Part shown: piece by piece, positions 19,023 through 27,439 of the stretch
Layout: the number at the start of each line of letters is the position of its first letter
Position numbering within the stretch: the stretch's first letter is position 1
Assembly: GCA_937864035.1 (NCBI GenBank)
Contig: CALMIO010000003.1
Location: forward strand, 140,673-204,672
Direction of reading: 5' to 3'
DNA from: an uncultured Pseudomonadota bacterium
Lineage (GTDB): Bacteria; Bdellovibrionota_C; UBA2361; CALMIO01
DNA: 64,000 nucleotides
The notes under the pieces: generated by a model
Told to the model about the DNA's origin: nothing
Seen by the model: only the letters and a program-made list of their open reading frames with translations
The model's database searches: none
Position numbers and translations under genes: made by a program

Positions 19023-19051
19023 TTGCGTTTTCTATAAAAATTCTATATAAA
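19023..19051 (+). promoter_or_regulatory. putative lexA-recA promoter
   Basis: TTGCGT (19023-19028) and TATAAA (19046-19051) are 17 bases apart. Transcription would begin near 19058, upstream of the palindrome at 19129, so LexA bound there would block elongation or overlap a second start. The match is good but the region is so A/T rich that chance -10 boxes are likely. Confidence 0.4.
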
Positions 19052-19128
19052 TATATTATGAAAGTTTTAGTTGATAAAAGTAGCAGGTATTTTTAAAAAT
19101 AACCGCTCTTTTCAAGCTAAAAATAAAA

Positions 19129-19142
19129 TTAGTTTCAACTAA
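19129..19142. promoter_or_regulatory. candidate LexA operator TTAGTT-2-AACTAA
   Basis: A perfect palindrome of 6-base arms separated by TC lies 41 bases before the lexA start. The half-site TTAGTT also occurs at 19067-19072. LexA recognition sequences differ between phyla, and this one does not match the E. coli CTGT-N8-ACAG or the Gram-positive GAAC-N4-GTTC form. The assignment rests on position, before an autoregulated gene, and on symmetry. Confidence 0.4.
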
Positions 19143-19183
19143 AAATATTAAGATAAATTTTAAAGATAATTTCAGTATCACTT

Positions 19184-19816
19184 ATGACAGAAGACAACTT
19201 GCCTACCTACAAAACCAGTTCACTTGCTCCGGTGCAAAGGCAAACTTTGCAATTTTTAAGAGATTTTCTCGCGAGCAATGGTTACGCCCCTACTTTAAAG
19301 AACATAGCTGATCATATTGGAGTCAAATCTCTTTCGACCGCTCACTTTCACCTTGAGCGGCTCGAGGCAAAAGGTTTTATTAAACGAGGTGAGGATGGCG
19401 TCATAGAACTATTGGAGGCTACCGTACCTCAATTAGGACCAACTGCGGTACCGCTTATCGGTGTTATCGCCGCCGGAATGCCCATAGAAGCAATTGAAAA
19501 TCCGCAGATGATAGATCTGCCGCCACAGATGCTCAATAAACGGGGTGAGGTTTTTTGTCTCGAGGTAAGCGGAGACTCAATGATTGACGAACATATTTGC
19601 GATGGTGATATCGTTATTATTAGAAAACAGGACACAGCCGATGACGGCGACATAGTTGCCGCGATTTTAGATGACGGAACAGCAACATTGAAACGTTTCA
19701 AACGATTAAGAGATAAGAAGATTATGCTTATTCCAGCAAATCCGAATTTTAAGCCTATCATATCGGATAAAGTTACTATTAGCGGAAAGATGATCGGTTT
19801 ATTAAGGCAATTTTAA
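19184..19816 (+). CDS. lexA: LexA repressor (SOS regulator)
   Basis: LexA represses SOS genes and cleaves itself when activated RecA-ssDNA filaments form. The 210-residue product has an N-terminal winged-helix DNA-binding domain (LKNIADHIGVKSLSTAHFHL near residues 40-60) and a C-terminal S24 peptidase domain. The self-cleavage bond is Ala97-Gly98 (in IAAGMPIE), and the catalytic dyad is Ser132 (in SGDSMID) and Lys170 (in ATLKRF). All are intact. It is followed 50 bases later by recA, so both halves of the SOS switch form one operon. Confidence 0.96.
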   Translation: MTEDNLPTYKTSSLAPVQRQTLQFLRDFLASNGYAPTLKNIADHIGVKSLSTAHFHLERLEAKGFIKRGEDGVIELLEATVPQLGPTAVPLIGVIAAGMPIEAIENPQMIDLPPQMLNKRGEVFCLEVSGDSMIDEHICDGDIVIIRKQDTADDGDIVAAILDDGTATLKRFKRLRDKKIMLIPANPNFKPIISDKVTISGKMIGLLRQF

Positions 19817-19829
19817 TTTAAAGATATTT

Positions 19830-19852
19830 AAAATTTTTTATTAAAAAATTTT
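19830..19852 (+). other. all-A/T stem-loop between lexA and recA
   Basis: Arms AAAATTTTTT (19830-19839) and AAAAAATTTT (19843-19852) form a 10-base-pair stem with a 3-base loop, directly before the recA ribosome binding site. It may modestly limit read-through or tune recA translation. A chance origin in such A/T-rich DNA is possible. Confidence 0.35.
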
Positions 19853-19866
19853 CTGAAGGAGAGTTT

Positions 19867-21114
19867 ATGACAAATACAGATGGCGCAATAAAAGAGGGGA
19901 AAAACAATCCGACCAAAAACAATCTGACAAAAATAGAGAACAATGCCGAAAAATTAAAAGCTCTTAACTCTGCGATTTCGCTTTTAGAAAAAAAATACGG
20001 TAGTGGAGCGATTCTCTCCTTGGATGGAAAAGTTAATGCTCCAATAGAATCATTTTCGACCGGTAGTTTAGGACTCGATATAGCTTTAGGTGTTGGTGGC
20101 GTGCCTCGCGGTAGAATTTGCGAAATATACGGGCCAGAATCTTCGGGCAAAACAACTTTAGCTTTACATCTAGCGGCAGAGGTACAAAAAAAGGGGGGGA
20201 CTGTAGTTTTTATTGACGCTGAACACGCTCTCGATATTAGTTATGCTAAAAAACTCGGCGTTGATACTGCTAAACTTCTTGTTAGTCAGCCAGATTGCGG
20301 CGAACAAGCTTTGGAAATTTGCGAAGAGCTTATTCAATCTGGCGGAGTTGATCTGGTGATTATTGATTCGGTAGCCGCCTTAACCCCGCGAGCAGAAATC
20401 GATGGCGAGATGGAGGATCAACAGCCGGGGATGCAGGCTCGTTTAATGAGTAAGGCCTTAAGAAAATTAACCTCGGTTGCCGCAAAATCTAACACAATTA
20501 TACTATTTATTAACCAAATAAGACAAAAGATCGGAGTTATGTTTGGGTCTCCCGAAACAACAGCTGGTGGAAACGCGCTAAAATTTTACGCCTCAATTAG
20601 GCTTGATATTCGTAGAATCGGCTCAATCAAAGAGGCCGAAGAAGTTACCGGAAATCGAGTAAGGGTGAAGGTGGTAAAAAATAAGGTTGCGCCACCATTT
20701 AGAGAAACCGAGTTTGATATTATCTTTAATGAAGGCATTAGCCAACTCGGTGAAATTATCGATAGCGGAGTCGAAAAAGGCATCATAGATAAAGCGGGCG
20801 CTTGGTATGCTTACAAAGGAGAGAGGATCGGACAGGGACGCGACGCCGCCAAAGCCTTTCTCAAAGAGAATCCGGAAGTTGCGCTAGAAATTAGAAAACT
20901 AATCTTATCAACTTGTGGAATTATAAGTGGAGAGGAAATCACTCTTGGCGAAAAAGTATCTAATGCCAAATTTTCGGTTAACACCCTTGAATCAAACAAC
21001 ACAGCAGTAACTACTAAGCAGTTAGTAGATAACAAAACAACTCCTAATGCTGGCAACAAGATAACTTCTTTAGCCCAGCAGGGCAATAAAACTGTTCAAG
21101 CAAAAAGGCAATAG
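19867..21114 (+). CDS. recA: recombinase RecA
   Basis: RecA polymerises on ssDNA, drives strand exchange and triggers LexA cleavage. The 415-residue product has Walker A GPESSGKT (89-96), the [18 protein letters not shown] loop L1 region, and the [19 protein letters not shown] loop L2 segment. It has an N-terminal extension of about 22 residues rich in Lys/Asn, and a Ser/Thr/Asn-rich C-terminal tail of about 50 residues, so it is longer than most RecA proteins. An AAGGAGAG ribosome binding site is well placed. It is cotranscribed with lexA. Confidence 0.98.
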   Translation: MTNTDGAIKEGKNNPTKNNLTKIENNAEKLKALNSAISLLEKKYGSGAILSLDGKVNAPIESFSTGSLGLDIALGVGGVPRGRICEIYGPESSGKTTLALHLAAEVQKKGGTVVFIDAEHALDISYAKKLGVDTAKLLVSQPDCGEQALEICEELIQSGGVDLVIIDSVAALTPRAEIDGEMEDQQPGMQARLMSKALRKLTSVAAKSNTIILFINQIRQKIGVMFGSPETTAGGNALKFYASIRLDIRRIGSIKEAEEVTGNRVRVKVVKNKVAPPFRETEFDIIFNEGISQLGEIIDSGVEKGIIDKAGAWYAYKGERIGQGRDAAKAFLKENPEVALEIRKLILSTCGIISGEEITLGEKVSNAKFSVNTLESNNTAVTTKQLVDNKTTPNAGNKITSLAQQGNKTVQAKRQ

Positions 21115-21180
21115 TTGAGATCGTTATATGTTATGACTCGTTGGTTTGATTACCTAATTTTTAATTAAACTCTGTTTTAA

Positions 21181-21198
21181 TGAGATAAATATATCTCA
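21181..21198 (+). other. small palindromic hairpin after recA
   Basis: TGAGATA (21181-21187) and TATCTCA (21192-21198) form a 7-base-pair stem with a 4-base loop, 66 bases after the recA stop. No T run follows, so it is not a standard intrinsic terminator; it may be an operator or a weak stop. Confidence 0.3.
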
Positions 21199-21242
21199 AC
21201 AAAAGAAGCCTATTAAAATTGATTTTAGTTCTCTCTTTTTGG

Positions 21243-21272
21243 TTGACTTTTTCTTTTTGGTATAGAAATAAT
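21243..21272 (+). promoter_or_regulatory. putative promoter of the AhpD-like gene
   Basis: TTGACT (21243-21248) and AATAAT (21267-21272) are 18 bases apart, 46 bases before the ATG at 21318. The -10 is imperfect. Confidence 0.35.
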
Positions 21273-21317
21273 TAAAAATATCTGTCGTAAAAAGTTTATT
21301 TTACAAAGGTAATATTT

Positions 21318-21854
21318 ATGCAAAGAATCAACCTTATTAGACCAGAGCAAGCAAGTGGGGAGATAAAGGATATTTACGATTCATTGGCTAAAAAAATGGG
21401 GAGAGTGCCAAACATTTTCCAAGCCATGGCGAACGCATCGGCTGTTTTAAAAACATATCTTGCTTTAAGCGATCTAGCATCCCAAACATCGCTCAGCTTA
21501 AAACTGCGTGAAATGATCGCTTTGGCGGTGGCTGAGGCAACTGGCTGTGAGTATTGTCTGTCAGCTCACACAAAAATTGGAGAGAGCGTTGGCCTGACAA
21601 AAGCCGAGATTTTGGAGGCAAGAAGAGGCAAAGCGACTGACAATAAAAACAATCAGATTTTAAAGTTTACCGTCGAAGCCACAAAAACTTGGGGGAAAGT
21701 TTCAGATGAAACTTTTAAAAATCTGCTTGCCGCTGGAGTAACCACGGCGGAAATTGCCGAAATCTCTCAGGTAATAACCCTAAATTTATTCACCAACATA
21801 TTTAACCACATTGCTAAAACAGAAAACGATTTTCCGGCGGTGGAGAAAATTTAA
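21318..21854 (+). CDS. AhpD-like / carboxymuconolactone decarboxylase family protein
   Basis: A 178-residue all-helical protein of the AhpD-like fold. It has the family motif CEYCLSAH, with Cys77, Cys80 and His84, preceded by EMIALAVAEATG; this is the redox-active CxxC with proton-relay His of alkylhydroperoxidases such as mycobacterial AhpD. It therefore probably reduces peroxides or acts as a thiol oxidoreductase rather than a decarboxylase. An AAAGG ribosome binding site is present. It stands alone after lexA-recA, in the same direction, which may hint at a stress role but no shared operator is seen. Confidence 0.88.
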   Translation: MQRINLIRPEQASGEIKDIYDSLAKKMGRVPNIFQAMANASAVLKTYLALSDLASQTSLSLKLREMIALAVAEATGCEYCLSAHTKIGESVGLTKAEILEARRGKATDNKNNQILKFTVEATKTWGKVSDETFKNLLAAGVTTAEIAEISQVITLNLFTNIFNHIAKTENDFPAVEKI

Positions 21855-21934
21855 AATAAAAATTCTCTAAAAAGCTCTTTGACAATTTCAGGCGGCCTAC
21901 TGCTGTTGTTCAACAATGGTCGCCAGCGGCAGTT

Positions 21935-23050
21935 TTATTCAAACGGCGGCGGGCTCGGTAGCGTTAAGCCGCTTTCCCGGGACGATCGGCGGCGTAGTTC
22001 CACCCGGCAAAAATCATGCGCTAAAGGATCGAAATATGGATCCGAGTTTGGAACATAGTAAGTCTCAATGCCTAAAGTCGCCTTGTCAATCAAAAAAGCG
22101 CCTATTCTGATATCCCCAGTAATGCTGGTTTTGTTTGGGGATAAAACCACGCAAAATTGGTCGTCGCTAAACAGATCGACCGTTGTCCGCAAATACACCT
22201 TATAATTACCAATAGGAATATTGTCAAAAATGATCGATCGCCAAGAATGCTCTAAAAAAGAATCCTTAGACAAACGATACAACGGCGCATCTTTTGTCAA
22301 TAAAAATTCTCTCTTATCATCAGCGTCGCTTTTCAGCAGCAGATCAATAGTTACCGCGCGCGGAATGGTAAGGCCCCCTTCGACAACTTGCGGAGCTAAA
22401 TTTTCAAAGATAAACCTCATTGATTCTCCAGCAAGAGCGCTTGTCATTGTTTCCGTGACTAAAAGATCAAACTTTTTCCCCGTCTCAAACAGGTAAGAGT
22501 ACTTTTGCGCATCGCAGTTGATAACTGTAATTCTATCTTGTAAACCCAATTTTAAGACAATCTCTTTAGCTATTCGCGCCGATAGCGGATCAATTTCAAG
22601 CGCCCTCACCCTAGTAGTTGGCGAGCTAATTGCGGCAAAAATGGCAAATATCGGAAGAGGCCCGCTACCAGCGTCAACAATTTCAACCAGCTCCCCTTCC
22701 CTTTTTTGACAAACAAGTTTATCGACCGCCAGCCGAATAGCTTTGGCGTAACCAACTGTCCGCTCTCGATCTTTTAAGCAATCAAGAGCAACCTCTGGTT
22801 TTAGCCAACCTATGTTTTGATCAATAGTCCTCTGGTCAAACTTTTGAGAAGATCCAAACCGCTCTAAAGCACGAACACTCTCGACAATCTCAGTACTGAA
22901 AAATTCCCGATTAGCAACAAAAGCATCTATATTGTTAGTAGTATATAAGTGGACTAACCGCTGAGCTAATAAGCATAATTGATTAACCAGCCCCATTTCC
23001 AACTGGAGATAACAGTTTTTATTTATTACTGTTGTCTGAGCAGAAGACAT
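21935..23050 (-). CDS. class I methyltransferase resembling protein arginine methyltransferases
   Basis: A 371-residue protein with a helical N-terminal region (1-115) and a Rossmann methyltransferase domain. Motif I is VDAGSGPLPIF (125-135), the ribose-binding acid lies in ALEIDP (150-155) and motif II in NCDAQKY. After the fourth strand it reads LLVTETMTSALAGESM, with Glu200 and Glu209 spaced exactly as the two glutamates of the PRMT double-E loop (rat PRMT1 Glu144 and Glu153). A later LEHSWRSIIFDN resembles the PRMT THW loop. These points suggest methylation of a guanidino group or a related nitrogen. The substrate is unknown. The gene is convergent with the AhpD-like gene and divergent from the large secreted protein. 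Confidence 0.75.
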   Translation of the reverse strand: MSSAQTTVINKNCYLQLEMGLVNQLCLLAQRLVHLYTTNNIDAFVANREFFSTEIVESVRALERFGSSQKFDQRTIDQNIGWLKPEVALDCLKDRERTVGYAKAIRLAVDKLVCQKREGELVEIVDAGSGPLPIFAIFAAISSPTTRVRALEIDPLSARIAKEIVLKLGLQDRITVINCDAQKYSYLFETGKKFDLLVTETMTSALAGESMRFIFENLAPQVVEGGLTIPRAVTIDLLLKSDADDKREFLLTKDAPLYRLSKDSFLEHSWRSIIFDNIPIGNYKVYLRTTVDLFSDDQFCVVLSPNKTSITGDIRIGAFLIDKATLGIETYYVPNSDPYFDPLAHDFCRVELRRRSSRESGLTLPSPPPFE

Positions 23051-23207
23051 TATCTTTTTTGTTTAAATCTCTGTTTAATACCTAATTATTTATGTTATGG
23101 CGCAAAGCGTTCCGGTATGTAACATTTTTATGGTGTAAAAATTAGCGAATAATCTTAAAATCAAACAGCATCTTAATTTTAATAACAAAGCCATATATTA
23201 CCGGTAT

Positions 23208-26200
23208 ATGATTAAAAGTAGCTCTAACGTCCTCTTTCAAAAGGTATCCAGGTTATATCAAATCGTTATCGCTTTATCTTTTATTATCTTAAATATAACC
23301 TCTTTGCCAGCAGAGGCGCAAAGTAACGACCATAACCCAAGTAATGGAGTTATTCTAAGCGCTCGATCGCCATCTTCTACCTATGAAAATTGGATTCGTT
23401 ATGTTCTGAATAATGTAGCAATACCAAGCCAAAACGTAACCTTTACCAAAGCTTTTGCCACACCTCCAAATATTTTCTATGCTTTAATTAAACCAGCAAA
23501 CAACTGCTCAGATCCTCGTGTTTTAAGGTTTATTTCTCTTGCTCCCTCAAAAAATAGTTGTTTTTTAAATTCTCCTATTCCAGATGATCGCGCCGCATCA
23601 TTCGCGCCGCGTCCAGACTCTATGACAGAACTTTTAACCGAGTTAATTAAAAAAAGATATGCGGCAGATCAGAGCTCCAGAAACACCTTAGAGCAACTTT
23701 TTCTAACCGGCCAAGCAAAGATTGCTTTTTTTATTCCACCAACGGTTTTTCAAAGATATTATCCATATCCATTGCAATATCAAATCAGCTTTTCTCTACC
23801 CGACAGATATGGACTAATTTCGCTCTCTGGAGAGAGAAGAAATTATAAACTGCAAATTGATAGTTCAACTTTTCAAAGAACCTTCTCGAGTATTTTTTCA
23901 GATTTTGGTCAAGCGTTCGCGCCCATACCGGGCAACACCACTAAGATGATTGCCGACATAGCGGTTATGCCTAAGTTTAATGATTCAGATCCAAATTTAA
24001 AATCCTTACTAGCTAGTGGCTTGCCAGCTGGGAAGATAGTTCTTTTTTATGACGAATATACTCCGTATATTGTGCCAAATAATTCTTTAGAGAATTCCCC
24101 AACAAACACCCCACCAGCTAGTGGCGGCTCATCTGGCGGCGGCTCTACCGGTGGCAGTAGTAGCGGAGGCGGAGGATCATTACCGCCGCCTATTTTATCA
24201 CCAACACCCTCTATAACTCCCTATCCAACGGCGACCACTTATTCAACGCCAACACCATCTCCAACCCCAATACCACCATATTTAAAAGAAAACGCCAACC
24301 TTGATCATTACGTTCATAATTTAAGATGCCTCCAAAATAACCCTGATCCAACCGACGAGGAAAATCCTCTTTTAAAAGCCCGTTGGTATCTTCAAGCCAC
24401 CAACGCATATCAAGCTTGGACATTGCTTAAAAGGCTTGAATACCAAGCTGGTCGCAGGCGCGGCTCCGTCAAGTTGGCAATTATCGCCGACACCATTGAC
24501 ACTTCAATACAGGAGTTTTTGGGCAGAACAGGACACCCTGGAAATTATTGGGTCAACCATAACGAGCCAGCCAATAATCTTGACGACGATGGCAACGGCA
24601 TCATTGATGATCACCGCGGGGCGATTTTTAATGGCCTTACCGGAGAAGCAAGGGGACTTATTAACCACAATAGTCCTTTTGGCTTAGCGGGAACCTACGC
24701 TGATGTCGCGCTGTCGATGGGAGGTTTTAACGAAAACAACCGATATCATCCAGAAATTAAAATCATCTCGGTTGGACTTGAACCGTTTTATCCAGCGGTT
24801 GATTTCCCGCTTGGCCCGCGAGGATTGCAGGAAGCGCTCTCATATGCCGCCAAAGTTGGCGATATAATTTTAGTAGCTGAAAATCGCAACATACCAGATA
24901 GCGTCATTCATCAATCCCAGATCGAACAGATTATTACTGCAAACCCCAATAAACTTTTTGTGGTTTCTTCTGGTTTTACGAGCCAAACAACCGGAGATGA
25001 TCGTAATCTTGATCTGTTATTTCGCGGTGACAAAAACAAGATCTATCCTGCTAGATTGGCAAATAATGTTGACAATCTGTTAACAGTCGCGGCCACAACT
25101 CGTGATCTTGATAAGTTTCAACAGAACTTTTTTGGACACTTGTCACTAATAGCCACTCCCGGTTCTTTAATCCAATATTTTGTCACCATGTCAGGCAATG
25201 GAGCCGTCTCTGCAAGAGCGGGCAATGGTCCAAATTTTTCGGCAGCGATAGTTGCCGGCGCGCTCGCGCAAATTCTATCCCTTTTCCCAGAGTTAACACC
25301 TTACGAGCTTAAACGGTTAGCAAGAGACACTGCGGTTCCGCTCCGACAACTTGACGGTTACACAAGACCTTCTCCTTGCCAAGCGATCTCAACAAGCAAT
25401 CCAAATGGAACAATTTTTAACTTTTTAAGTGCGGTAAAAGGAGTTATTTACGGAGGGAGACATTCGCCCTCATATTGCAGCTGCGCCTTAAGCGGTATTA
25501 TCTCTCCAACTCCAACTCCTTCAGCAACTCCTACTCCGGGAGGCTCTACTAGTGGAGGGTCGGGAGGCGGTTTAGTTGGAGGACTGCCTGGCGGCAGTGG
25601 AGCCATAAGCGCTCCTCAGGCAACTGCAACCGCCCAAGCTTACGGCTCCAATTGCCGCCTTGAAAAGACACCCAACGATCCTTTATTTTCAGAACAATGG
25701 GCTTTAAAAAACAGTGGCACAGCTGGCGCTCTTTACGACTCTGACATAAACATACCGAACGTTTGGGCGCGTCTAAGACCGGAAAGCTACGCCCGAGTAG
25801 CGATTATTAGCACCGGGCTTGATATTTATCATCCAGATCTCCAGCAAATATTAGTCCCAAATCCAAACGAGCGGCTTGATGGCCGCGACACCGATGGCAA
25901 TGGTTGCATAAACGATATTACCCTTGGTTGTGATGTTAGCTCCGCAGTCAACAGCCATGGAGATTTTTCCGCAAATAATATCGCTGGTGGAGGACAAGGA
26001 ACGGAAATTGCCGGAATTATAGCCGCCAATTCCAATAATGGCATTGGGATCGCCGGAATGCTTTGGGGAATCAAAACAGAGATAATTCCAATCAAAGTTG
26101 CCGCCTCAAACTCCCATCCAGTTGATCCAATGGCAATGCGCAGAGCTTTTGAATACGCATATTCGACCAATCCAGATGTTATAGTTGTTGGCGTTAATTG

Positions 26201-27155
26201 TTCGGGTCCCGCTTGCAAGACTCAAGTTGACTCCGCCAACATATCACCAAACGCCAAGCGCACGACGGTGGTTGTAGCGGCCGCTGGCGAAGATTATCAA
26301 AATAGCGGTCTTCTTTTGGATCTACCAGTTTATTCACTCTATCCCGCAAAAGCTGGAGCATATTTTGTCCGTTTCTTGACGGCTGGCGCCGTTTCCAGCG
26401 CCGACACCCGTCCTTGGTGGTCAAACTACGGACCTGCTTTCGTGGTTGGAGCGCCTGGAGTCGAAAATTGGACGACTACCCTTGGAGGAAACTACAATAA
26501 AGTTTCGGGGTCGCACATCGCCGCCGCTCACGCCGCCGGGCTTGCTGCTCTAATGATCTCTCAGCAAAGAGAGATCGGCAGTGGAGCGCAACTACTAGGA
26601 GAAAAGGTGGTTCAGAAAATTAAAGACACATTAAGATCTAGTAGCGAATTGCGAGGTGTGTATTTGCCAGCACGCTGTGACAATTCAGCTCCCAATGGAG
26701 GGATAATCAACGCTAGCGCCGCCGAAAACACAACTTGCTCAAAATGTTTTGTTGATCTGCCTCCTACTCCAACGCCAATTCCTTCAATACCGCCAAGTGT
26801 AGCTTCGCCAACGGCAACCCCGTCCTCCACGCTCAAGAAGTGTTCGGAAGGATGGACGGATATTGAACATCAAGAAAGACTTTGGAGCCATTACGTTGGA
26901 TCAAATCCTAGCGGCGAATATAAGCTATTAACTGCATTTAACGCGCAAGCTACCGTGAATGCCTCCTATTTTACTATTTATCCGTATGTTTCTCATCCGG
27001 GAGAGTATTGCGTCGATTGTGCGACCGCTCGCGGACTGTGCTCGGCATTTAATTATGTCCGAGGCGCTTGTCCGCTTGGAACTACGGCGCGGACTTGCGG
27101 CGGTGGAGATCAAACCATTCGTTGCGGCACCTTTAAAGCGGTCTGCAAGCTTTAG
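23208..27155 (+). CDS. secreted protein with two catalytically dead subtilase domains
   Basis: A 1315-residue exported protein. It has a signal peptide (hydrophobic core about 17-33, cut near AEAQS), an unknown N-terminal domain (35-290), a Gly/Ser then Pro/Thr linker (about 301-360), a first peptidase S8-like domain (about 400-740), a second Gly/Pro/Thr linker (about 766-812), a second S8-like domain (about 820-1160), a Pro/Thr linker (about 1184-1210) and a Cys-rich tail (to 1315). Both S8 folds are recognisable (second one: STGLDIYHPDL, GTEIAGIIAANSNNG, AAAHAAGLAAL), but the triad is lost. Domain 1 has Ala427, Ala494 and Asn676 at the Asp, His and Ser places; domain 2 has Ser868, Gln930 and His1103. 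The oxyanion Asn is Phe590 and Glu1028. Calcium-type DDDGNG loops remain. It is probably a binding or scaffold protein at the cell surface. Confidence 0.85.
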   Translation: MIKSSSNVLFQKVSRLYQIVIALSFIILNITSLPAEAQSNDHNPSNGVILSARSPSSTYENWIRYVLNNVAIPSQNVTFTKAFATPPNIFYALIKPANNCSDPRVLRFISLAPSKNSCFLNSPIPDDRAASFAPRPDSMTELLTELIKKRYAADQSSRNTLEQLFLTGQAKIAFFIPPTVFQRYYPYPLQYQISFSLPDRYGLISLSGERRNYKLQIDSSTFQRTFSSIFSDFGQAFAPIPGNTTKMIADIAVMPKFNDSDPNLKSLLASGLPAGKIVLFYDEYTPYIVPNNSLENSPTNTPPASGGSSGGGSTGGSSSGGGGSLPPPILSPTPSITPYPTATTYSTPTPSPTPIPPYLKENANLDHYVHNLRCLQNNPDPTDEENPLLKARWYLQATNAYQAWTLLKRLEYQAGRRRGSVKLAIIADTIDTSIQEFLGRTGHPGNYWVNHNEPANNLDDDGNGIIDDHRGAIFNGLTGEARGLINHNSPFGLAGTYADVALSMGGFNENNRYHPEIKIISVGLEPFYPAVDFPLGPRGLQEALSYAAKVGDIILVAENRNIPDSVIHQSQIEQIITANPNKLFVVSSGFTSQTTGDDRNLDLLFRGDKNKIYPARLANNVDNLLTVAATTRDLDKFQQNFFGHLSLIATPGSLIQYFVTMSGNGAVSARAGNGPNFSAAIVAGALAQILSLFPELTPYELKRLARDTAVPLRQLDGYTRPSPCQAISTSNPNGTIFNFLSAVKGVIYGGRHSPSYCSCALSGIISPTPTPSATPTPGGSTSGGSGGGLVGGLPGGSGAISAPQATATAQAYGSNCRLEKTPNDPLFSEQWALKNSGTAGALYDSDINIPNVWARLRPESYARVAIISTGLDIYHPDLQQILVPNPNERLDGRDTDGNGCINDITLGCDVSSAVNSHGDFSANNIAGGGQGTEIAGIIAANSNNGIGIAGMLWGIKTEIIPIKVAASNSHPVDPMAMRRAFEYAYSTNPDVIVVGVNCSGPACKTQVDSANISPNAKRTTVVVAAAGEDYQNSGLLLDLPVYSLYPAKAGAYFVRFLTAGAVSSADTRPWWSNYGPAFVVGAPGVENWTTTLGGNYNKVSGSHIAAAHAAGLAALMISQQREIGSGAQLLGEKVVQKIKDTLRSSSELRGVYLPARCDNSAPNGGIINASAAENTTCSKCFVDLPPTPTPIPSIPPSVASPTATPSSTLKKCSEGWTDIEHQERLWSHYVGSNPSGEYKLLTAFNAQATVNASYFTIYPYVSHPGEYCVDCATARGLCSAFNYVRGACPLGTTARTCGGGDQTIRCGTFKAVCKL

Positions 27156-27216
27156 AAGCATAACATGCCAGCTAAAAAGAGTGGTTTTGCACAAAACTTG
27201 ACCCACTAATAGCTCA

Positions 27217-27259
27217 TAGCAATTGGCAAAACATATTATTTTGCCTAGGCTTTTTGCTA
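27217..27259 (+). terminator. probable terminator after the pseudo-subtilase gene
   Basis: GGCAAAA (27225-27231) and TTTTGCC (27239-27245) form a perfect 7-base-pair stem; outer bases TAGCAA/TTGCTA can extend it. A TTTTT run follows at 27251-27255. It lies 62 bases after the stop codon. The spacing between stem and T run is not ideal, hence moderate confidence. Confidence 0.45.
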
Positions 27260-27360
27260 ACTATTATCGGAAAACTTCTTAAGAGGCAAGAAAAATGCTT
27301 ATCATGTTGCAACATCGCAAGCATTTAAAACCATAACTTAATTAATAACCGAAAAATTCA

Positions 27361-27380
27361 TAAAAGGTTCAAACCTTTTA
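27361..27380. promoter_or_regulatory. 20-base palindrome before the PP2C-like gene
   Basis: TAAAAGGTT and AACCTTTTA are perfect 9-base arms around a CA centre, 59 bases before the phosphatase start. It could be a protein-binding operator or a small hairpin in the 5' leader. Confidence 0.4.
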
Positions 27381-27439
27381 AAGTCGCCTATTTAAAAATG
27401 CTTGGCTAAATTTAATTATTTTACAACCAAACCGACATC

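Larger units (their letters stand above)
18845..19183. promoter_or_regulatory. divergent AT-rich control region before lexA
   Basis: These 339 bases between two divergent genes contain no gene. They are extremely A/T rich and hold a perfect A/T palindrome (18994-19014, 10-bp arms), the lexA promoter (19023-19051) and a palindrome that could be a LexA operator (19129-19142). Confidence 0.55.

Noticed and set aside
26612-26836. 74-codon frame opposite the pseudo-subtilase linker
   Set aside because: Gly/Val-rich product is the complement of the Pro/Thr linker codons; no independent support.
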